DNA of 64,000 bases from NCBI GenBank assembly GCA_963782885.1, contig CAWALL010000004.1:186001-250000 (forward strand). Direction: 5' to 3'. The DNA is from DATAOG01 sp963782885 (GTDB lineage Bacteria; Pseudomonadota; Alphaproteobacteria; Geminicoccales; Geminicoccaceae). The notes beneath the pieces are model-generated. The model was not told the DNA's origin, made no database searches, and saw nothing but the letters and a program-made list of their open reading frames with translations. The translations under genes and the position numbers were made by a program. Of the stretch, positions 34,353-46,538 are shown one piece after another. Every line of letters begins with the position of its first letter. Positions within the stretch are counted from its first letter, which is position 1.

Positions 34353-35737
34353 CTACAGCAGGAAAAGAGTGGCGAGCCCGAGGAAGGAGAGAAATCCAAC
34401 CACGTCGGTGACGGTCGTCAAGAATACCCCCGAGGCGACGGCCGGATCGACACCAAGTCGATCGAACATGACGGGAATCGCAACCCCGGCGATGCCGGCA
34501 AAGATCAGCGTGATCAAGAGCGCGGCGCCGAACAGGGCGCCGAGCAGGGGGTTGCCGAACCAGACGATGGCGACAATCATGCCAACGGCCAGGAAGAGCA
34601 ATCCATTCAAGCCGCCGACCAGAAGTTCCTTGCCGAAGACCCGGAGCGCGTTCGCGGACGTGATCTCGCGGGCGGCCAGGGCCCGAACCACTATCGTCAC
34701 CGTCTGGGTGCCGCCATTGCCGCCCATCGATGCGACGATCGGCATCAGCACGGCCAGCGCGACGACCTGCTGAATCGTCTTCTCGAACAGCGAGATCACG
34801 ATCGACGCCAGAATCGCCGTGCCGAGGTTGATCAGCAGCCAGGGAAAGCGGTGCAGACCCGTCTGCAGAGGCCGCGCGAAGATGTCGGTCTCCTGAACGC
34901 CGCCCAGCTTCAGGATGTCCTCCTCGGCCTCCTCCTCGATCACGTGCACCACGTCGTCGACCGTGATCACCCCGAGCAACCGGCCAGCCTCGTTGACGAC
35001 CGGCGCCGAGACCAGTCCGTACTGGCGGAACTGGAAGCCGACCTCCTCCTGGTCCATGGCCACCGGGATCAGGTGCAGCTCCTTGAGGCGGAGCTCGCGC
35101 AGCAGCACGCCGCGCTTGCTGCGCAGGACGCGCGAAAGCGGGATCGAGCCGACCGGCTCGAACCGTGGATTGACGATATAGATGTCGTAGAACTCGTCGG
35201 GCAGATCGGGCTTGGCGCGCAGGTAATCGATGGTCTGACCGACCGTCCAGAACTCCGCCACCGCGACCACGTCGCGCTGCATGAGCCGGCCGGCGCTTTC
35301 TTCCGGAAAGGCCAGGCCCTGCTCGACCGCGGCGCGATCGGGCAGCGGCAAGGTTGCAAGCAGCGCAATCTGCTCATCCGGATCGAGATCCTGGAGCACC
35401 TCGACGGCATCGTCGGTTTCGAGCTGGGCAATCGCCTCGCCGGCGTCTTTCGGCCCGAGCAGCTCGAGCACCTCGGCGCGCACGCTTTCGTCGAGATGGG
35501 TGAGGAGCTCGGGATCGAGGTCGGGCTTGAGCGCCCCCACCAGGGCCGCGCGCTCCTCACGGCTGAGCTGCTCGATGAGGTCAGCCTGATCGGCGACGTG
35601 CAGCGGCTTGGCAAGCTCCGCCGCCCGCTCCGCCGCGCCTGCTTCGAGCGCCTCGCGAACCGCACGGACGAGTTCGTCCGATAGCGCGAGATGCCCCTCG
35701 GTCTGAGGCCCCGGCGCGACTTCGAGCCCCGGCTCGG

Positions 35738-35741
<4 letters not shown>
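34353..35741 (-). CDS. mgtE: magnesium transporter MgtE
   Basis: A 462-residue Mg2+ channel. The cytosolic N domain (about 20-140, LDPDEQIALLATLP, ESAGRLM near 150) and paired CBS domains (about 150-270, with VVNEAGRLLGVITVDDVVHV) sense magnesium. A plug helix leads into five membrane spans starting near 295, with VLMPIVASMGGNGGTQTVTI forming the conserved pore segment. Its GTG start overlaps the stop of maeB by four bases, so it is translated in the same operon. Confidence 0.95.
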
Positions 35742-38020
<2,279 letters not shown>

Positions 38021-38137
38021 GACAGCAGGTCCCAGGTCAACACCGATCGAGCCGTGGCGCGCCAGCCACCACGGGTGTTCGAACGACAGCGCTGCGGAAA
38101 CTACCGATTCCGGCCCGAAAAGGCCAGCGAGCGAGAA

Positions 38138-38224
38138 TGGTGCGGTCGAGAAGACTCGAACTTCCACCCCGTTTCCGGGACAGCGCCCTCAACGCTGCGC
38201 GTCTACCAATTCCGCCACGACCGC
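38138..38224 (-). tRNA. tRNA-Leu, anticodon GAG
   Basis: Read on the minus strand, GCGGTCG starts the acceptor stem and pairs with CGACCGC at the 3' end; the terminal CCA is encoded (38138-38140). The anticodon arm CAGCG-TTGAGGG-CGCTG gives GAG, followed by a long class II variable arm and a GTTCGAGTC T-arm. Length 87 with CCA, normal for leucine tRNA. Confidence 0.95.
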
Positions 38225-38276
38225 GTGCCGGCAGACGGGCAAGTGGCGCCCGCTGCGGGTGCCTGGGAGATAGCAA

Positions 38277-39005
38277 ATGACGCTGTCTGCTTCAAGAGCC
38301 GCGGCAGCCGTCTCGGACCCGCCAGATCCGGTCGAATGGCGGATCAGCGACCGGCCGGTGCCCTATCCCGAGGCGCTCGCGACGATGGAAGCGCGGGTCC
38401 AGGCGATCCGGGCCGGCCTGGCGCACGAGCTGGTCTGGCTGCTGGAGCATCCGCCCCTCTATACAGCAGGCACCAGTGCACGCGCCGAGGATCTGCTGGC
38501 GCCGGCGCGGTTTCCGGTGTTCACCGCCGGCCGCGGCGGTCAGTACACCTATCACGGCCCGGGCCAGCGCGTTGCCTACGTCATGCTCGACCTGCAGCGG
38601 CGCGGACCTGACCTGCGCGCCTACATCTGGCGGCTCGAGCAATGGCTGATCCGGACCCTGGACCAGTTCGGCGTCCTCGGTGAGCGGCGTCCGGGCCGGG
38701 TCGGCATCTGGGTGGTCAAGCCGGACGGGACCGAGGCCAAGATCGCGGCGATCGGCGTCCGGATCCGTCGCTGGATCAGCTATCACGGGGTCGCGCTCAA
38801 CCTCGATCCCGAGCTGGAACACTTCGCCGGGATCGTGCCCTGCGGCATCCGGGAGTTCGGCGTCACCTCGCTCGCCGACCTCGGAGTCGGCATCAGCATG
38901 TCGGAGCTCGACGGGGTGTTGCGGGACACCTTCGCGGCGGTTTTCGGTGCGGGGCCGCTCAGAGCGTCGGCAACTGGCGAAAGCCTGGGCCGACCGCCTC
39001 GCTGA
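38277..39005 (+). CDS. lipB: lipoyl(octanoyl) transferase
   Basis: A 242-residue LipB, which moves octanoyl from acyl carrier protein to lipoyl domains of keto-acid dehydrogenases and glycine cleavage H protein. Blocks: LLEHPPLYTAGTSA near 60, GRGGQYTYHGPGQRVAYVML near 85, catalytic lysine in EAKIAAIGVRIRRW near 163 and catalytic cysteine in GIVPCGIREFGVTSL near 186. Its 3' end overlaps the convergent acylphosphatase gene by 47 bases. Confidence 0.95.
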   Translation: MTLSASRAAAAVSDPPDPVEWRISDRPVPYPEALATMEARVQAIRAGLAHELVWLLEHPPLYTAGTSARAEDLLAPARFPVFTAGRGGQYTYHGPGQRVAYVMLDLQRRGPDLRAYIWRLEQWLIRTLDQFGVLGERRPGRVGIWVVKPDGTEAKIAAIGVRIRRWISYHGVALNLDPELEHFAGIVPCGIREFGVTSLADLGVGISMSELDGVLRDTFAAVFGAGPLRASATGESLGRPPR

Positions 39006-39246
39006 CCGGCATCTCGACGACCTGGTCGACCCGGGCGGCCGAGGGGCCGAGACGGCAGCGCTCGACCATCGCCCGCACCGCCGGCTCGGGACCCGAGATC
39101 AGGGCCTCGACCGAGCCGTCGCGGCGATTGCGCACCCAGCCGGACAAGCCGAGCTCCTCGGCCTCCGCCACCGCCCAACCGCGATACCAGACGCCCTGGA
39201 CCCGGCCCTGAATGTGCAGCCTGACACTGACCATCGCCTCGTTCAT
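38959..39246 (-). CDS. acyP: acylphosphatase
   Basis: A 95-residue small enzyme hydrolysing acyl phosphates. VSVRLHIQGRVQGVWYRGWA holds the catalytic arginine, GWVRNRRDGSVEALI the catalytic asparagine. ATG 39246 gives the usual length; a start at 39363 would add unsupported sequence. Convergent and overlapping with lipB. Confidence 0.93.
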   Translation of the reverse strand: MNEAMVSVRLHIQGRVQGVWYRGWAVAEAEELGLSGWVRNRRDGSVEALISGPEPAVRAMVERCRLGPSAARVDQVVEMPVSEAVGPGFRQLPTL

Positions 39247-39372
39247 AGCGCGAAATGTAGGCTGCCGACCATGTCGAGGCCAGGTCCGCAGGGCGCCCTC
39301 AGAGCGTGTACAACTCTGGCGGCCTCGCGCGATTTCACCGCTGCAGCCTTTCAAGGGCAGCAATCTTGGCGT

Positions 39373-39933
39373 ATGACTATGGTCATGATCCGATTCGGCG
39401 CGCTTTCCGTTCTCGGCCTCGCCTGTCTGCTGATCGGCGTCGGGCCGGCCCTGGCCGACTGCGCCGATGTGGCGGCACCCGGGGTCTATTGGCGCCGCTG
39501 CCTGCAGGCCGGCCAGGACCTGCGCGGAGCCGATCTGACCGGAGCCACCCTGCGGGACGCGTCCTTCGAACGAACCGACTTGTCCGAAGCCATTCTGGTC
39601 GAGGTCGACGCGCGCCGGGCCAAGTTCATCTCCGCAACCCTGCGCGAGGCCCGCCTGGACCGGGCCAATCTGGTGCGCGCCGACCTGACCAATGCCGATC
39701 TGACCGGTGCGTCTTTGGTCGGGGTGGACCTAACGATGGCGCGGATGTTCCACGCCGACCTGAGCCGGGCGGATCTGACCGGCGCGCGGCTGGCCTCAAC
39801 CGATCTTTTGAACGCGGTCCTGGCGGGCGCCACCTGGATCGATGGCAAGACAGTCTGCGCCGAGGATTCGGTCAGTCAATGCCGTCCCGCGCCGCGGGAC
39901 CACGGCATCAGCGCGACCGAGCCGAGCGGCTAG
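39373..39933 (+). CDS. secreted pentapeptide-repeat protein
   Basis: A 186-residue protein. Signal peptide MIRFGALSVLGLACLLIG with cleavage after GPALA, leaving an N-terminal DCADVAAPGVYWRRC. Residues about 55-165 are pentapeptide repeats of the A(D/N)Lxx type (GADLTGATLRDASFERTDLS, DRANLVRADLTNADLTGASL, ADLSRADLTGARL), forming a right-handed quadrilateral beta helix. The tail CAEDSVSQCRPAP has two cysteines; with the two N-terminal ones it suggests disulfide-capped ends in the periplasm. Three ATGs (39373, 39379, 39385) are possible starts. Function unknown. Confidence 0.88.
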   Translation: MTMVMIRFGALSVLGLACLLIGVGPALADCADVAAPGVYWRRCLQAGQDLRGADLTGATLRDASFERTDLSEAILVEVDARRAKFISATLREARLDRANLVRADLTNADLTGASLVGVDLTMARMFHADLSRADLTGARLASTDLLNAVLAGATWIDGKTVCAEDSVSQCRPAPRDHGISATEPSG

Positions 39934-39951
39934 CCGGGGCGGGGCGCCGGC

Positions 39952-42900
39952 TCAATGGAGGAGCCGCGAACCGCTTCGCAGCAGCTCCAGCAGTTCGGTC
40001 GCCGGCAGGGCGCGCGCGAACAGATAGCCCTGCATCTCGTCGCAGTGGTATCGGCGCAGCATCTCCAGCTGTTCGCGCGTCTCGACCCCCTCGGCGATCA
40101 CCTTGAGCTGCAGGCTCTCAGCGAGCGCGATAATCGCCTGGGCGATCGCGGCGTCATTAGGGTCGGTGGTGATGTCCTGGATGAATGACTGGTCGATCTT
40201 GAGGGTGCGGATCGGAAAGCGCTTCAGGTGTCCGAGCGAGGAGTAGCCGGTCCCAAAGTCGTCGATCGACAACCGGATGCCGAGGCGGTCGAGCGCCTGC
40301 AACTTGGCGACCGCCTGCTCGGGGCTGCGCATGATGCTGCTCTCGGTCAGCTCGAGCTCAAGGTCGGCCGGGTCGAAGGCCGTGGCCTCGATCACCTGCG
40401 CGATGCTGCGCACGAGGTCGTCCTGCTCGAACTGCCGGCCCGACAGATTGACCGCGAGGCGCAGCTCGAAGCCCTGCTCCTGCCATACCCGGACCTGAGC
40501 ACAGGCGGTGCTCAGCACCCAGCGTCCGAGATCGAGAATGAGGCCCGTCTCCTCGGCGAGCGGGATGAACTCGGCCGGTGAGATCAGGCCCAGATCGGCG
40601 TGGAACCACCGCACCAAGGCCTCGACCGCGACCACGGCGCCGCTGTCAAGCCGAACCTGCGGCTGGTAGTGGACGACCAGCTCGCCTCGCTCCAGCGCCT
40701 TGCGCAGCTGGGTTTCCAGAACCAGGCGCTCGAACGCGGTCGCGTTCATATCCGTGGTGTAGAACTGATAGCTGCCGCGGGAATGCTCCTTCGCCCGGTA
40801 GAGCGCGGTATCGGCATTGCGGATCAGGGTCTCGGCGTCGTCGCCGTCATGGGGATATAGCGTGATCCCGAGGCTGGCGCCGAGATGCAGCTCCTGGTCG
40901 TCGATCTGCAGCGGCGGCAGGAAGGTGTCGAGAATCTTCTGGGCGACCTTGGCGGTGTTCTCGGCGCCATCCACGCCCGGCAGCAGGATCAGGAAATCGT
41001 CGGCGCCGAGTCGGGCGACGGTATCGCTCCGGCGAACCGCCGCGACCAGGCGCTCGCCCACGGCGCGCAGCACGCGATCGCCGCTCGCGAGCCCGAGGGA
41101 ATCGTTGATCAGCTTGAACCGGTCGAGGTCGAGGATCATAACCGCCAGCAGCTGCGCGCCCCGGCGCGCACGCTCGATCGCCTGCGTCAGACGGTCATTG
41201 AACAACAGACGATTGGGCAGGCCGGTCAGCGGATCGTGGTAGGCGAGGTTGCGGATGGTCTCCTCGGTACGTTTGCGCACCGTGATGTCACGGATCGTCA
41301 AAATATACAGCATGTCACCGTTAAAGAAGACCTCGCTCGGGGTAAGCTCAATCGGGATCACCTCGCCACCCTTGCGCCGGGCAAGCATCTCCCGGGTGCT
41401 GCCCGGGAGCTTGGCGGTCGCTCTGATGAGCTCGAGCGCATCACCATCCCGGCCGGCCCCGCGGACGACCAGGACATCGATGCCCCGACCAACAATCTCG
41501 TCCCGCGCATAGCCGAAGATCGCCTCGGCCGAGCGGCTGAACGAGACGACCACGCCGCGCGCATCGAGCGTCACAATGCCGTCCGCAACGTGGTCCAGGA
41601 TCGCCTTCAGGCGGAACTGATCGTCAGCCTGCGCGGATGCGGCTTCGGCCAAGGGGCTGAGGGCTTCGGGTTGGGCAAGCACGCCGTACAGCTGGTCGCC
41701 GGCGCCGCGCAAAGGAACATAACTCCAGACCAAGCGACCCTCCTGGCCATCCGGCAAGCGTAGCCAGGCTTCGCTGCCGGTCACACGGTCGCCGGACCGG
41801 GCCCGCTCTAGATCCTGCAGCAAGGCAGGCTGCTCCCGCGCCAGGACCATCAGCTCGATAAAGGCGCGGTCGATCACCGATTCGCGCTGCCAGCCGGTAA
41901 GTTGCTCGGCTCGATCGTTGAGTTCCAGAACGGTCAGGCCCGGTGAGAGCAGGACCGCGGCCGAGCGCTGCAGCTCGAGCAGGGCCCGCAGTCTCGGGTC
42001 CGGCCTAAACTCGAGCTGCGTCGGCGCGGTTGGCGGCGCAGGCTGAACCAGCGCCAGGACGTCGCCGCCGGCCGCGCCGCACAACCGCACCCGGTAGTGC
42101 TCGACCTCGGCACCGGCTGGCCAAGCGAAGGCGAAGGTGACGGGCGCCCAGCCCGGAACGCTGCGCGCGATCTGCTGGCGCCAGATATCGGCGAGATCGA
42201 GGCCGATCACATCCTGCAGCGGGCGGCCGACCCCAGTCTGCAGGCGCACCGGCAACTCGCCATCCGCGCTGCCGGCGACGTCAGCCAGGCGGCCATCGAC
42301 ACCGATTTCGCAGACTAGGCCATCGGTCAGTTTTATCAGCGCCTTACGATCCAGCTGCTCGGCCAGCAGCTGGTCCTCGAGCCGACGCTGATCGGTGATG
42401 TCGTCGGCGGCGCAGAGAATCCCGATCACGAGCTCATGCGCCTGGTCCCACTGGGGCCAGCCGGTATCACGCAACCAGCGGCGGCCGCCGTCACGGCTCT
42501 TGATCCGGTATTCGGCGCTCGCCTGCTCGCCGGCCAGGAGCTTCTGGGCACGCCGTTGCACGAGGCGAAGGTCCGCCGGCTCGACCAGCGCCGACCAGCC
42601 GCCGAGCGCCTCGATCTCGGCGACGCCGTATCCGGTCAGGCGCTCGAAAGCGCCCGCAATCCAGTCCAGGACCAAGCGACAGTCGGGTTCGACCCGCAGA
42701 TGATAGACGCCGTCTGAGGTCAGGTTCGTCAGCGCTTCGAAGCGCCGCTCGAGCCGGCGCGCGTTCGCCACGACGGTACGCTGTGCGGTGACGTCCCGCA
42801 GCCGGATCGTATAGAACCGATCGGTACCGGCCAAAGGGCGGCCCTCGACCTCAGTCCAAAGTTGCCGCCCGGCAGCACCTGCGATCTGCAACCTCAGTTC

Positions 42901-43326
42901 GATCGGACGGTGCCGCTCGACCGCATCGATCAGCCGGGCGAAGTCGAGCGGCGCCGTGATCGCCGACGCCAGGACGTGCACCGATTGGCCGATGATTGCA
43001 TCGGCGGCCCGACCGATCAGCCGGATAGCGGCCGGATTGGCATAGGTGATCATCGGCGTCGGCCGGCTGTCGTCGCTCGCCGCCAGGATCACGATCGGTT
43101 CCCCGATCTGCTCGACGAGCTGTAGCGGAAGATTCGAGGATGGCTCAATCGCCAAGGTCAGTCGGCGATCCCCCGGCCGTCGCCCCTCCGCGCTCAAGCG
43201 TCTCGTCTCGCACCCGCATCCAGCCAACCATATCGCCGTGCCCGCCTCCGGCCGGATCGCCGGGGGCATCGTCGTCGAGGAGAAGCTACGGCGGTCCTGG
43301 ACCGTCCGAAGGGTATGCCGAATCAC
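39952..43326 (-). CDS. PAS-GGDEF-EAL cyclic-di-GMP signalling protein
   Basis: About 1060-1124 residues. Several PAS domains fill roughly 65-690 (for example RFEALTNLTSDGVYHLRVEP, LKAILDHVADGIVTLDARGV with AEAIFGYARDEIVGRG). A GGDEF domain follows (NLAYHDPLTGLPNRLLFNDR near 700), but the signature reads GADDF (near 775), which should weaken or abolish cyclase activity. The EAL domain (about 880-1120) has VEALVRWFHADLG, ELTESSIMRSPEQ and DDFGTGYSSL intact, so phosphodiesterase activity is likely. No membrane span is obvious, so it is probably a cytoplasmic sensor. The true start is uncertain: residues 1-57 look non-coding and TTG near 43157 is an alternative. Confidence 0.92.
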   Translation of the reverse strand: MIRHTLRTVQDRRSFSSTTMPPAIRPEAGTAIWLAGCGCETRRLSAEGRRPGDRRLTLAIEPSSNLPLQLVEQIGEPIVILAASDDSRPTPMITYANPAAIRLIGRAADAIIGQSVHVLASAITAPLDFARLIDAVERHRPIELRLQIAGAAGRQLWTEVEGRPLAGTDRFYTIRLRDVTAQRTVVANARRLERRFEALTNLTSDGVYHLRVEPDCRLVLDWIAGAFERLTGYGVAEIEALGGWSALVEPADLRLVQRRAQKLLAGEQASAEYRIKSRDGGRRWLRDTGWPQWDQAHELVIGILCAADDITDQRRLEDQLLAEQLDRKALIKLTDGLVCEIGVDGRLADVAGSADGELPVRLQTGVGRPLQDVIGLDLADIWRQQIARSVPGWAPVTFAFAWPAGAEVEHYRVRLCGAAGGDVLALVQPAPPTAPTQLEFRPDPRLRALLELQRSAAVLLSPGLTVLELNDRAEQLTGWQRESVIDRAFIELMVLAREQPALLQDLERARSGDRVTGSEAWLRLPDGQEGRLVWSYVPLRGAGDQLYGVLAQPEALSPLAEAASAQADDQFRLKAILDHVADGIVTLDARGVVVSFSRSAEAIFGYARDEIVGRGIDVLVVRGAGRDGDALELIRATAKLPGSTREMLARRKGGEVIPIELTPSEVFFNGDMLYILTIRDITVRKRTEETIRNLAYHDPLTGLPNRLLFNDRLTQAIERARRGAQLLAVMILDLDRFKLINDSLGLASGDRVLRAVGERLVAAVRRSDTVARLGADDFLILLPGVDGAENTAKVAQKILDTFLPPLQIDDQELHLGASLGITLYPHDGDDAETLIRNADTALYRAKEHSRGSYQFYTTDMNATAFERLVLETQLRKALERGELVVHYQPQVRLDSGAVVAVEALVRWFHADLGLISPAEFIPLAEETGLILDLGRWVLSTACAQVRVWQEQGFELRLAVNLSGRQFEQDDLVRSIAQVIEATAFDPADLELELTESSIMRSPEQAVAKLQALDRLGIRLSIDDFGTGYSSLGHLKRFPIRTLKIDQSFIQDITTDPNDAAIAQAIIALAESLQLKVIAEGVETREQLEMLRRYHCDEMQGYLFARALPATELLELLRSGSRLLH

Positions 43327-43516
43327 CGCCCGGCGGCGGCCGATTCCCAGCTGGTGATCTCAGGCGCCCCGGCTTTGATAGGCGACGAGGCGGACGACCC
43401 GACTGGTGTCGGCCGAGCCCGGTGCAGGGCCGACACGATCCGACCGTGGTGCGTCGCATCCTCTCCCTCATGCACCCGGCTCGGTTCATGAATAAACTAC
43501 AGCTTTAGCGTGGCAA

Positions 43517-45022
43517 CTATCTTTCGCGCTCCGGCCGATCGGCGTCGGCAGCCGCCCCCGGCGTCCGGAGATCTGCGAATGCGGCCGGCAAGGCCTCGAT
43601 GAGATCCTCGGCGATCAACCCCGGGCCGAGGCTGCGCCCCGCCTGCGCATGCAGCCAGACGGCGGCGGCGGCGGCCTCGAACACGGGCATGCCCTGAGCC
43701 AACAGGCCGAGGGCGATACCAGCCAGTACGTCGCCCGCTCCGGCGGTGGCAAGAGTTGGCGGTGCGTCCGGCTGAATGATCGCCCGGCCATCCGGCGATG
43801 CGACGACCGTGTCCGCGCCCTTGAGCAGGACGGTTGCGCCACTCTCGGCGGCTGCAGCGCTGGCTCTGGTGAGCTTGTCACCTTTGTGCTCGAACAGCCG
43901 CTTGAACTCGCCTTCATGTGGCGTCAGCAGACAGGGTCCGCCGATCGCCTCGAACAGCTCGCGCCGCCGGTCCGCAAAACTGGTCAGGGCATCGGCGTCC
44001 AAGACGCACGCCCTACTGTCGGCGAGCGCGGCGACAACGTGCCGGCGCAACGTTGCGCCGACCCCGGCGCCCGGTCCGAGCAGGATCGCCGTGCGGCGCG
44101 GGTCTTCGAGCTGCCGGCCAAAGCCTGCCTGGTCGGCAAAGGTTCGGACCATGACCGCCGTGAGCTGCGCGGCATGGACCGCCAGCGCCGCCTCGGGACA
44201 GATCACCGTCACCAGGCCAGCGCCGGCGCGAAGGGCGGCACGCGCGGCCAGGCGACCGGCACCCGACGTGGCGATACCGCCACCCAGGACCAGTGCATGG
44301 CCGTGGCTGTACTTGTGGCTGGCGGCGGTCCGGTGCGGCAGCACGTTCTGCCAGAGCCGCCGATGATTCGCCCAGAGCCGGATGCCAAGCCTCGCGGTGA
44401 CCGAGGCGGGAATGCCGATCTCCGCGACCACCAGCTCGCCGACGTAGGCGCGACCCGGCAACAACAGGTGTCCTGGTTTCGGCCGATGGAACGTGACGGT
44501 CAGGTTCGCCTTCGCCGCGGCACCCCACACCTGGCCGGTGTCGCCATCGATCCCGGAAGGCACGTCGACGGCGATCACCGGCAGTCGCGCCGCCGCGAGC
44601 GCCTCAACCGTCGCCCGGGCCACGCCATCGATCGGCCGCGCGAGGCCGGCCCCGAACAGGGCGTCCACAACCAGCCCGGCGCCCTCCAGAACCGCCGGCT
44701 CAAGCGGAACCGTGCCGCCGTCCCATGCCTCGGCCGCCGAAGCGGCATCGCCCCGCAGCCGCGCTCGCGAGCCGAGCAGGGCGACCCGGACGGGCCAGCC
44801 GGCCCGCGCCAGCCGCCGGGCGACCACGAAGCCGTCGCCGCCGTTGTTGCCGGGCCCGCAGAGCACGACCGTCGGCGTTCGCCCGAAGCGCGCTGCGAGC
44901 GCCTCGGCGACCGCGGCGCCGGCATTCGTCATCAATTCGCTGCCGCGGATCCCGGCGGCGATCGCGGCGGCGTCTGCGGCCGCCATCTGTGCGATACTGC
45001 AGATCTCACCACGCCCGAGCAC
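43517..45022 (-). CDS. nnr: bifunctional NAD(P)H-hydrate epimerase / dehydratase
   Basis: A 501-residue metabolite-repair enzyme that restores damaged NAD(P)H hydrates. The N-terminal YjeF epimerase domain (1-215) has VVLCGPGNNGGDGFVVARRL and AVDVPSGIDGDTG; the C-terminal ribokinase-fold dehydratase (about 235-490) has LLTPHEGEFKRLF, VLLKGADTVVASPDG and ATAGAGDVLAGIALGLLAQG. GTG start at 45022. The TerB-like gene lies 26 bases upstream on the same strand. Confidence 0.95.
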   Translation of the reverse strand: MLGRGEICSIAQMAAADAAAIAAGIRGSELMTNAGAAVAEALAARFGRTPTVVLCGPGNNGGDGFVVARRLARAGWPVRVALLGSRARLRGDAASAAEAWDGGTVPLEPAVLEGAGLVVDALFGAGLARPIDGVARATVEALAAARLPVIAVDVPSGIDGDTGQVWGAAAKANLTVTFHRPKPGHLLLPGRAYVGELVVAEIGIPASVTARLGIRLWANHRRLWQNVLPHRTAASHKYSHGHALVLGGGIATSGAGRLAARAALRAGAGLVTVICPEAALAVHAAQLTAVMVRTFADQAGFGRQLEDPRRTAILLGPGAGVGATLRRHVVAALADSRACVLDADALTSFADRRRELFEAIGGPCLLTPHEGEFKRLFEHKGDKLTRASAAAAESGATVLLKGADTVVASPDGRAIIQPDAPPTLATAGAGDVLAGIALGLLAQGMPVFEAAAAAVWLHAQAGRSLGPGLIAEDLIEALPAAFADLRTPGAAADADRPERER

Positions 45023-45048
45023 CGGCCGTGCCCCTCGTCGAGCTCAGC

Positions 45049-45462
45049 TCAGAGCACGGCGTGGCGGGCATAAGTGGTGCGCTCGATTGCCGCGGCGACC
45101 AGGCGGTCGACATTCAAGCGTTGGCGCAGCATCCGCAGCAGGTTCAGCTCTTCGGTCGCCAAGTCGCCGTCGGCCGCCGCCACCTCGCAGGCGAGCGCAT
45201 AGGCAGTCTCGCCGAGCGGCCTGGGCAGCGCCTCGGCGATCATGTCGATCGCGAGCTCGAGGCCATCGTCCTCGCGCAGCAGCTCGGCGCACTGCCGCCC
45301 GACTTCGGTCAGCCGGTCATGGTGGAAGCTCCGGAACACCGGCAGATAGCGGACCTGCCGGGAAATCGCGTCGAGCTCGGCGTCGGTCATCTCGCCCTCG
45401 GCCGCCGACACCAGTACCATGGTGAAAATCAGGGCGGTGTGCTGATCAATTGGTCGTTGCAT
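45049..45462 (-). CDS. TerB-family (tellurite resistance) protein
   Basis: A 137-residue all-helical TerB-like protein. The two characteristic acidic repeats are SAAEGEMTDAELDAISRQVR near 19-38 and AAADGDLATEELNLLRMLRQ near 93-112, each with metal-ligating acids. The family is named for tellurite resistance, but stand-alone copies such as this have no proven role. Likely co-transcribed with nnr. Confidence 0.85.
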   Translation of the reverse strand: MQRPIDQHTALIFTMVLVSAAEGEMTDAELDAISRQVRYLPVFRSFHHDRLTEVGRQCAELLREDDGLELAIDMIAEALPRPLGETAYALACEVAAADGDLATEELNLLRMLRQRLNVDRLVAAAIERTTYARHAVL

Positions 45463-45546
45463 GGCAGCCGTTCCTTTGGCTCAGGAGGTTGGGTCGCAGA
45501 CTGGCTGGCCGGCTGCGCCGCTGATCCGGTCAACGGAGATTTGGCC

Positions 45547-46452
45547 ATGACCGTTCAACTGCACCCCGACGTCGCCCATGCCCTGGCCCGAGGTCAGGGA
45601 GTGGTCGCGCTCGAATCGACCCTGATCTGCCACGGCTTGCCGCGCCCGCACAACGCTTCAGTTGCCATCGAACTCGAGCAGACCGTCCGCGCCCACGCCG
45701 CGGTACCGGCCACGGTGGCGGCGATGGATGGCAAGATCAAGGTCGGCCTGAGCCGGGCTGACTTCGAGCGCCTGCTTGAGGCACCTGAGGTCGCAAAATG
45801 CTCGACCCGCGACCTACCGCGTGTCCTCGCCGCCGGCGGCCTCGGCGCCACGACCATTGCAGCCACCGCCTTCGCTTCCGACCGGGTCGGGATCCGGGTG
45901 ATGGCGACCGGCGGTCTCGGCGGTGTCCACCGCGGTGGCGAGAGCTCGCTGGACGTATCCGCGGATCTCGAGGAGCTGGCCAGGCGGCCGGTCACGGTGG
46001 TCTGCTGCGGGGTCAAGTCGATCCTGGATCAGCGTCGCACCCTCGAACGTCTGGAGACCCTCGGGGTGCCGGTGATCGGCTGGCGCTGCGCGGAGCTGCC
46101 GGGCTTCTATACGGCCGAGACGGGGCTTAGCGTGCCCCGGATCGACGATCTAAGCGGCCTCTGCCGCGTAATCGATACCGAGCGAGCGCTCGGTCTGCAG
46201 AGCGCCCTGATCATCGTTCAACCGCCGCCGCCCGATCATGCCATGCCGAAGCGGGTGGTTGATGAGCTCGTGGCCGCCGCCGAGGCCGCTGCTACTGGAG
46301 CTGGTATTCACGGTCCCGAGCAGACCCCTTTCATGCTGCGCCACATGGCTGAGCGCAGCCAAGGGGCGACGGTCCGGGTCAACCGGGCTTTGGTCGCGGC
46401 CAATGCGCGTCTGGCGGGCGCGATTTCAGCCCGGTTGGCGACGTCGGCGTGA
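45547..46452 (+). CDS. psuG: pseudouridine-5'-phosphate glycosidase
   Basis: A 301-residue PsuG. It splits pseudouridine 5'-phosphate into uracil and ribose 5-phosphate during RNA-base salvage. Blocks: GVVALESTLICHGLPRPHN near 18-36, catalytic-region lysine in GKIKVGLSRADFERL, KCSTRDLPRVLAAGGLGATT, ATGGLGGVHRGGESSLDVSA and GVKSILDQRRTLERLETLGV. ATG 45547 agrees with the family. The usual partner kinase PsuK is not adjacent. Confidence 0.94.
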   Translation: MTVQLHPDVAHALARGQGVVALESTLICHGLPRPHNASVAIELEQTVRAHAAVPATVAAMDGKIKVGLSRADFERLLEAPEVAKCSTRDLPRVLAAGGLGATTIAATAFASDRVGIRVMATGGLGGVHRGGESSLDVSADLEELARRPVTVVCCGVKSILDQRRTLERLETLGVPVIGWRCAELPGFYTAETGLSVPRIDDLSGLCRVIDTERALGLQSALIIVQPPPPDHAMPKRVVDELVAAAEAAATGAGIHGPEQTPFMLRHMAERSQGATVRVNRALVAANARLAGAISARLATSA

Positions 46453-46538
46453 TTGAGTGCCCGAAAGAGCTTGACCAATTCAGCGATGGAGCTAGAAATT
46501 GCAAAACCAATAGTTGAAAACAGCGCCAATCGACCGCT

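Noticed and set aside
38021..38167. N-terminal extension of malic enzyme
   Set aside because: It would read through the tRNA-Leu gene on the same strand and has no family similarity.
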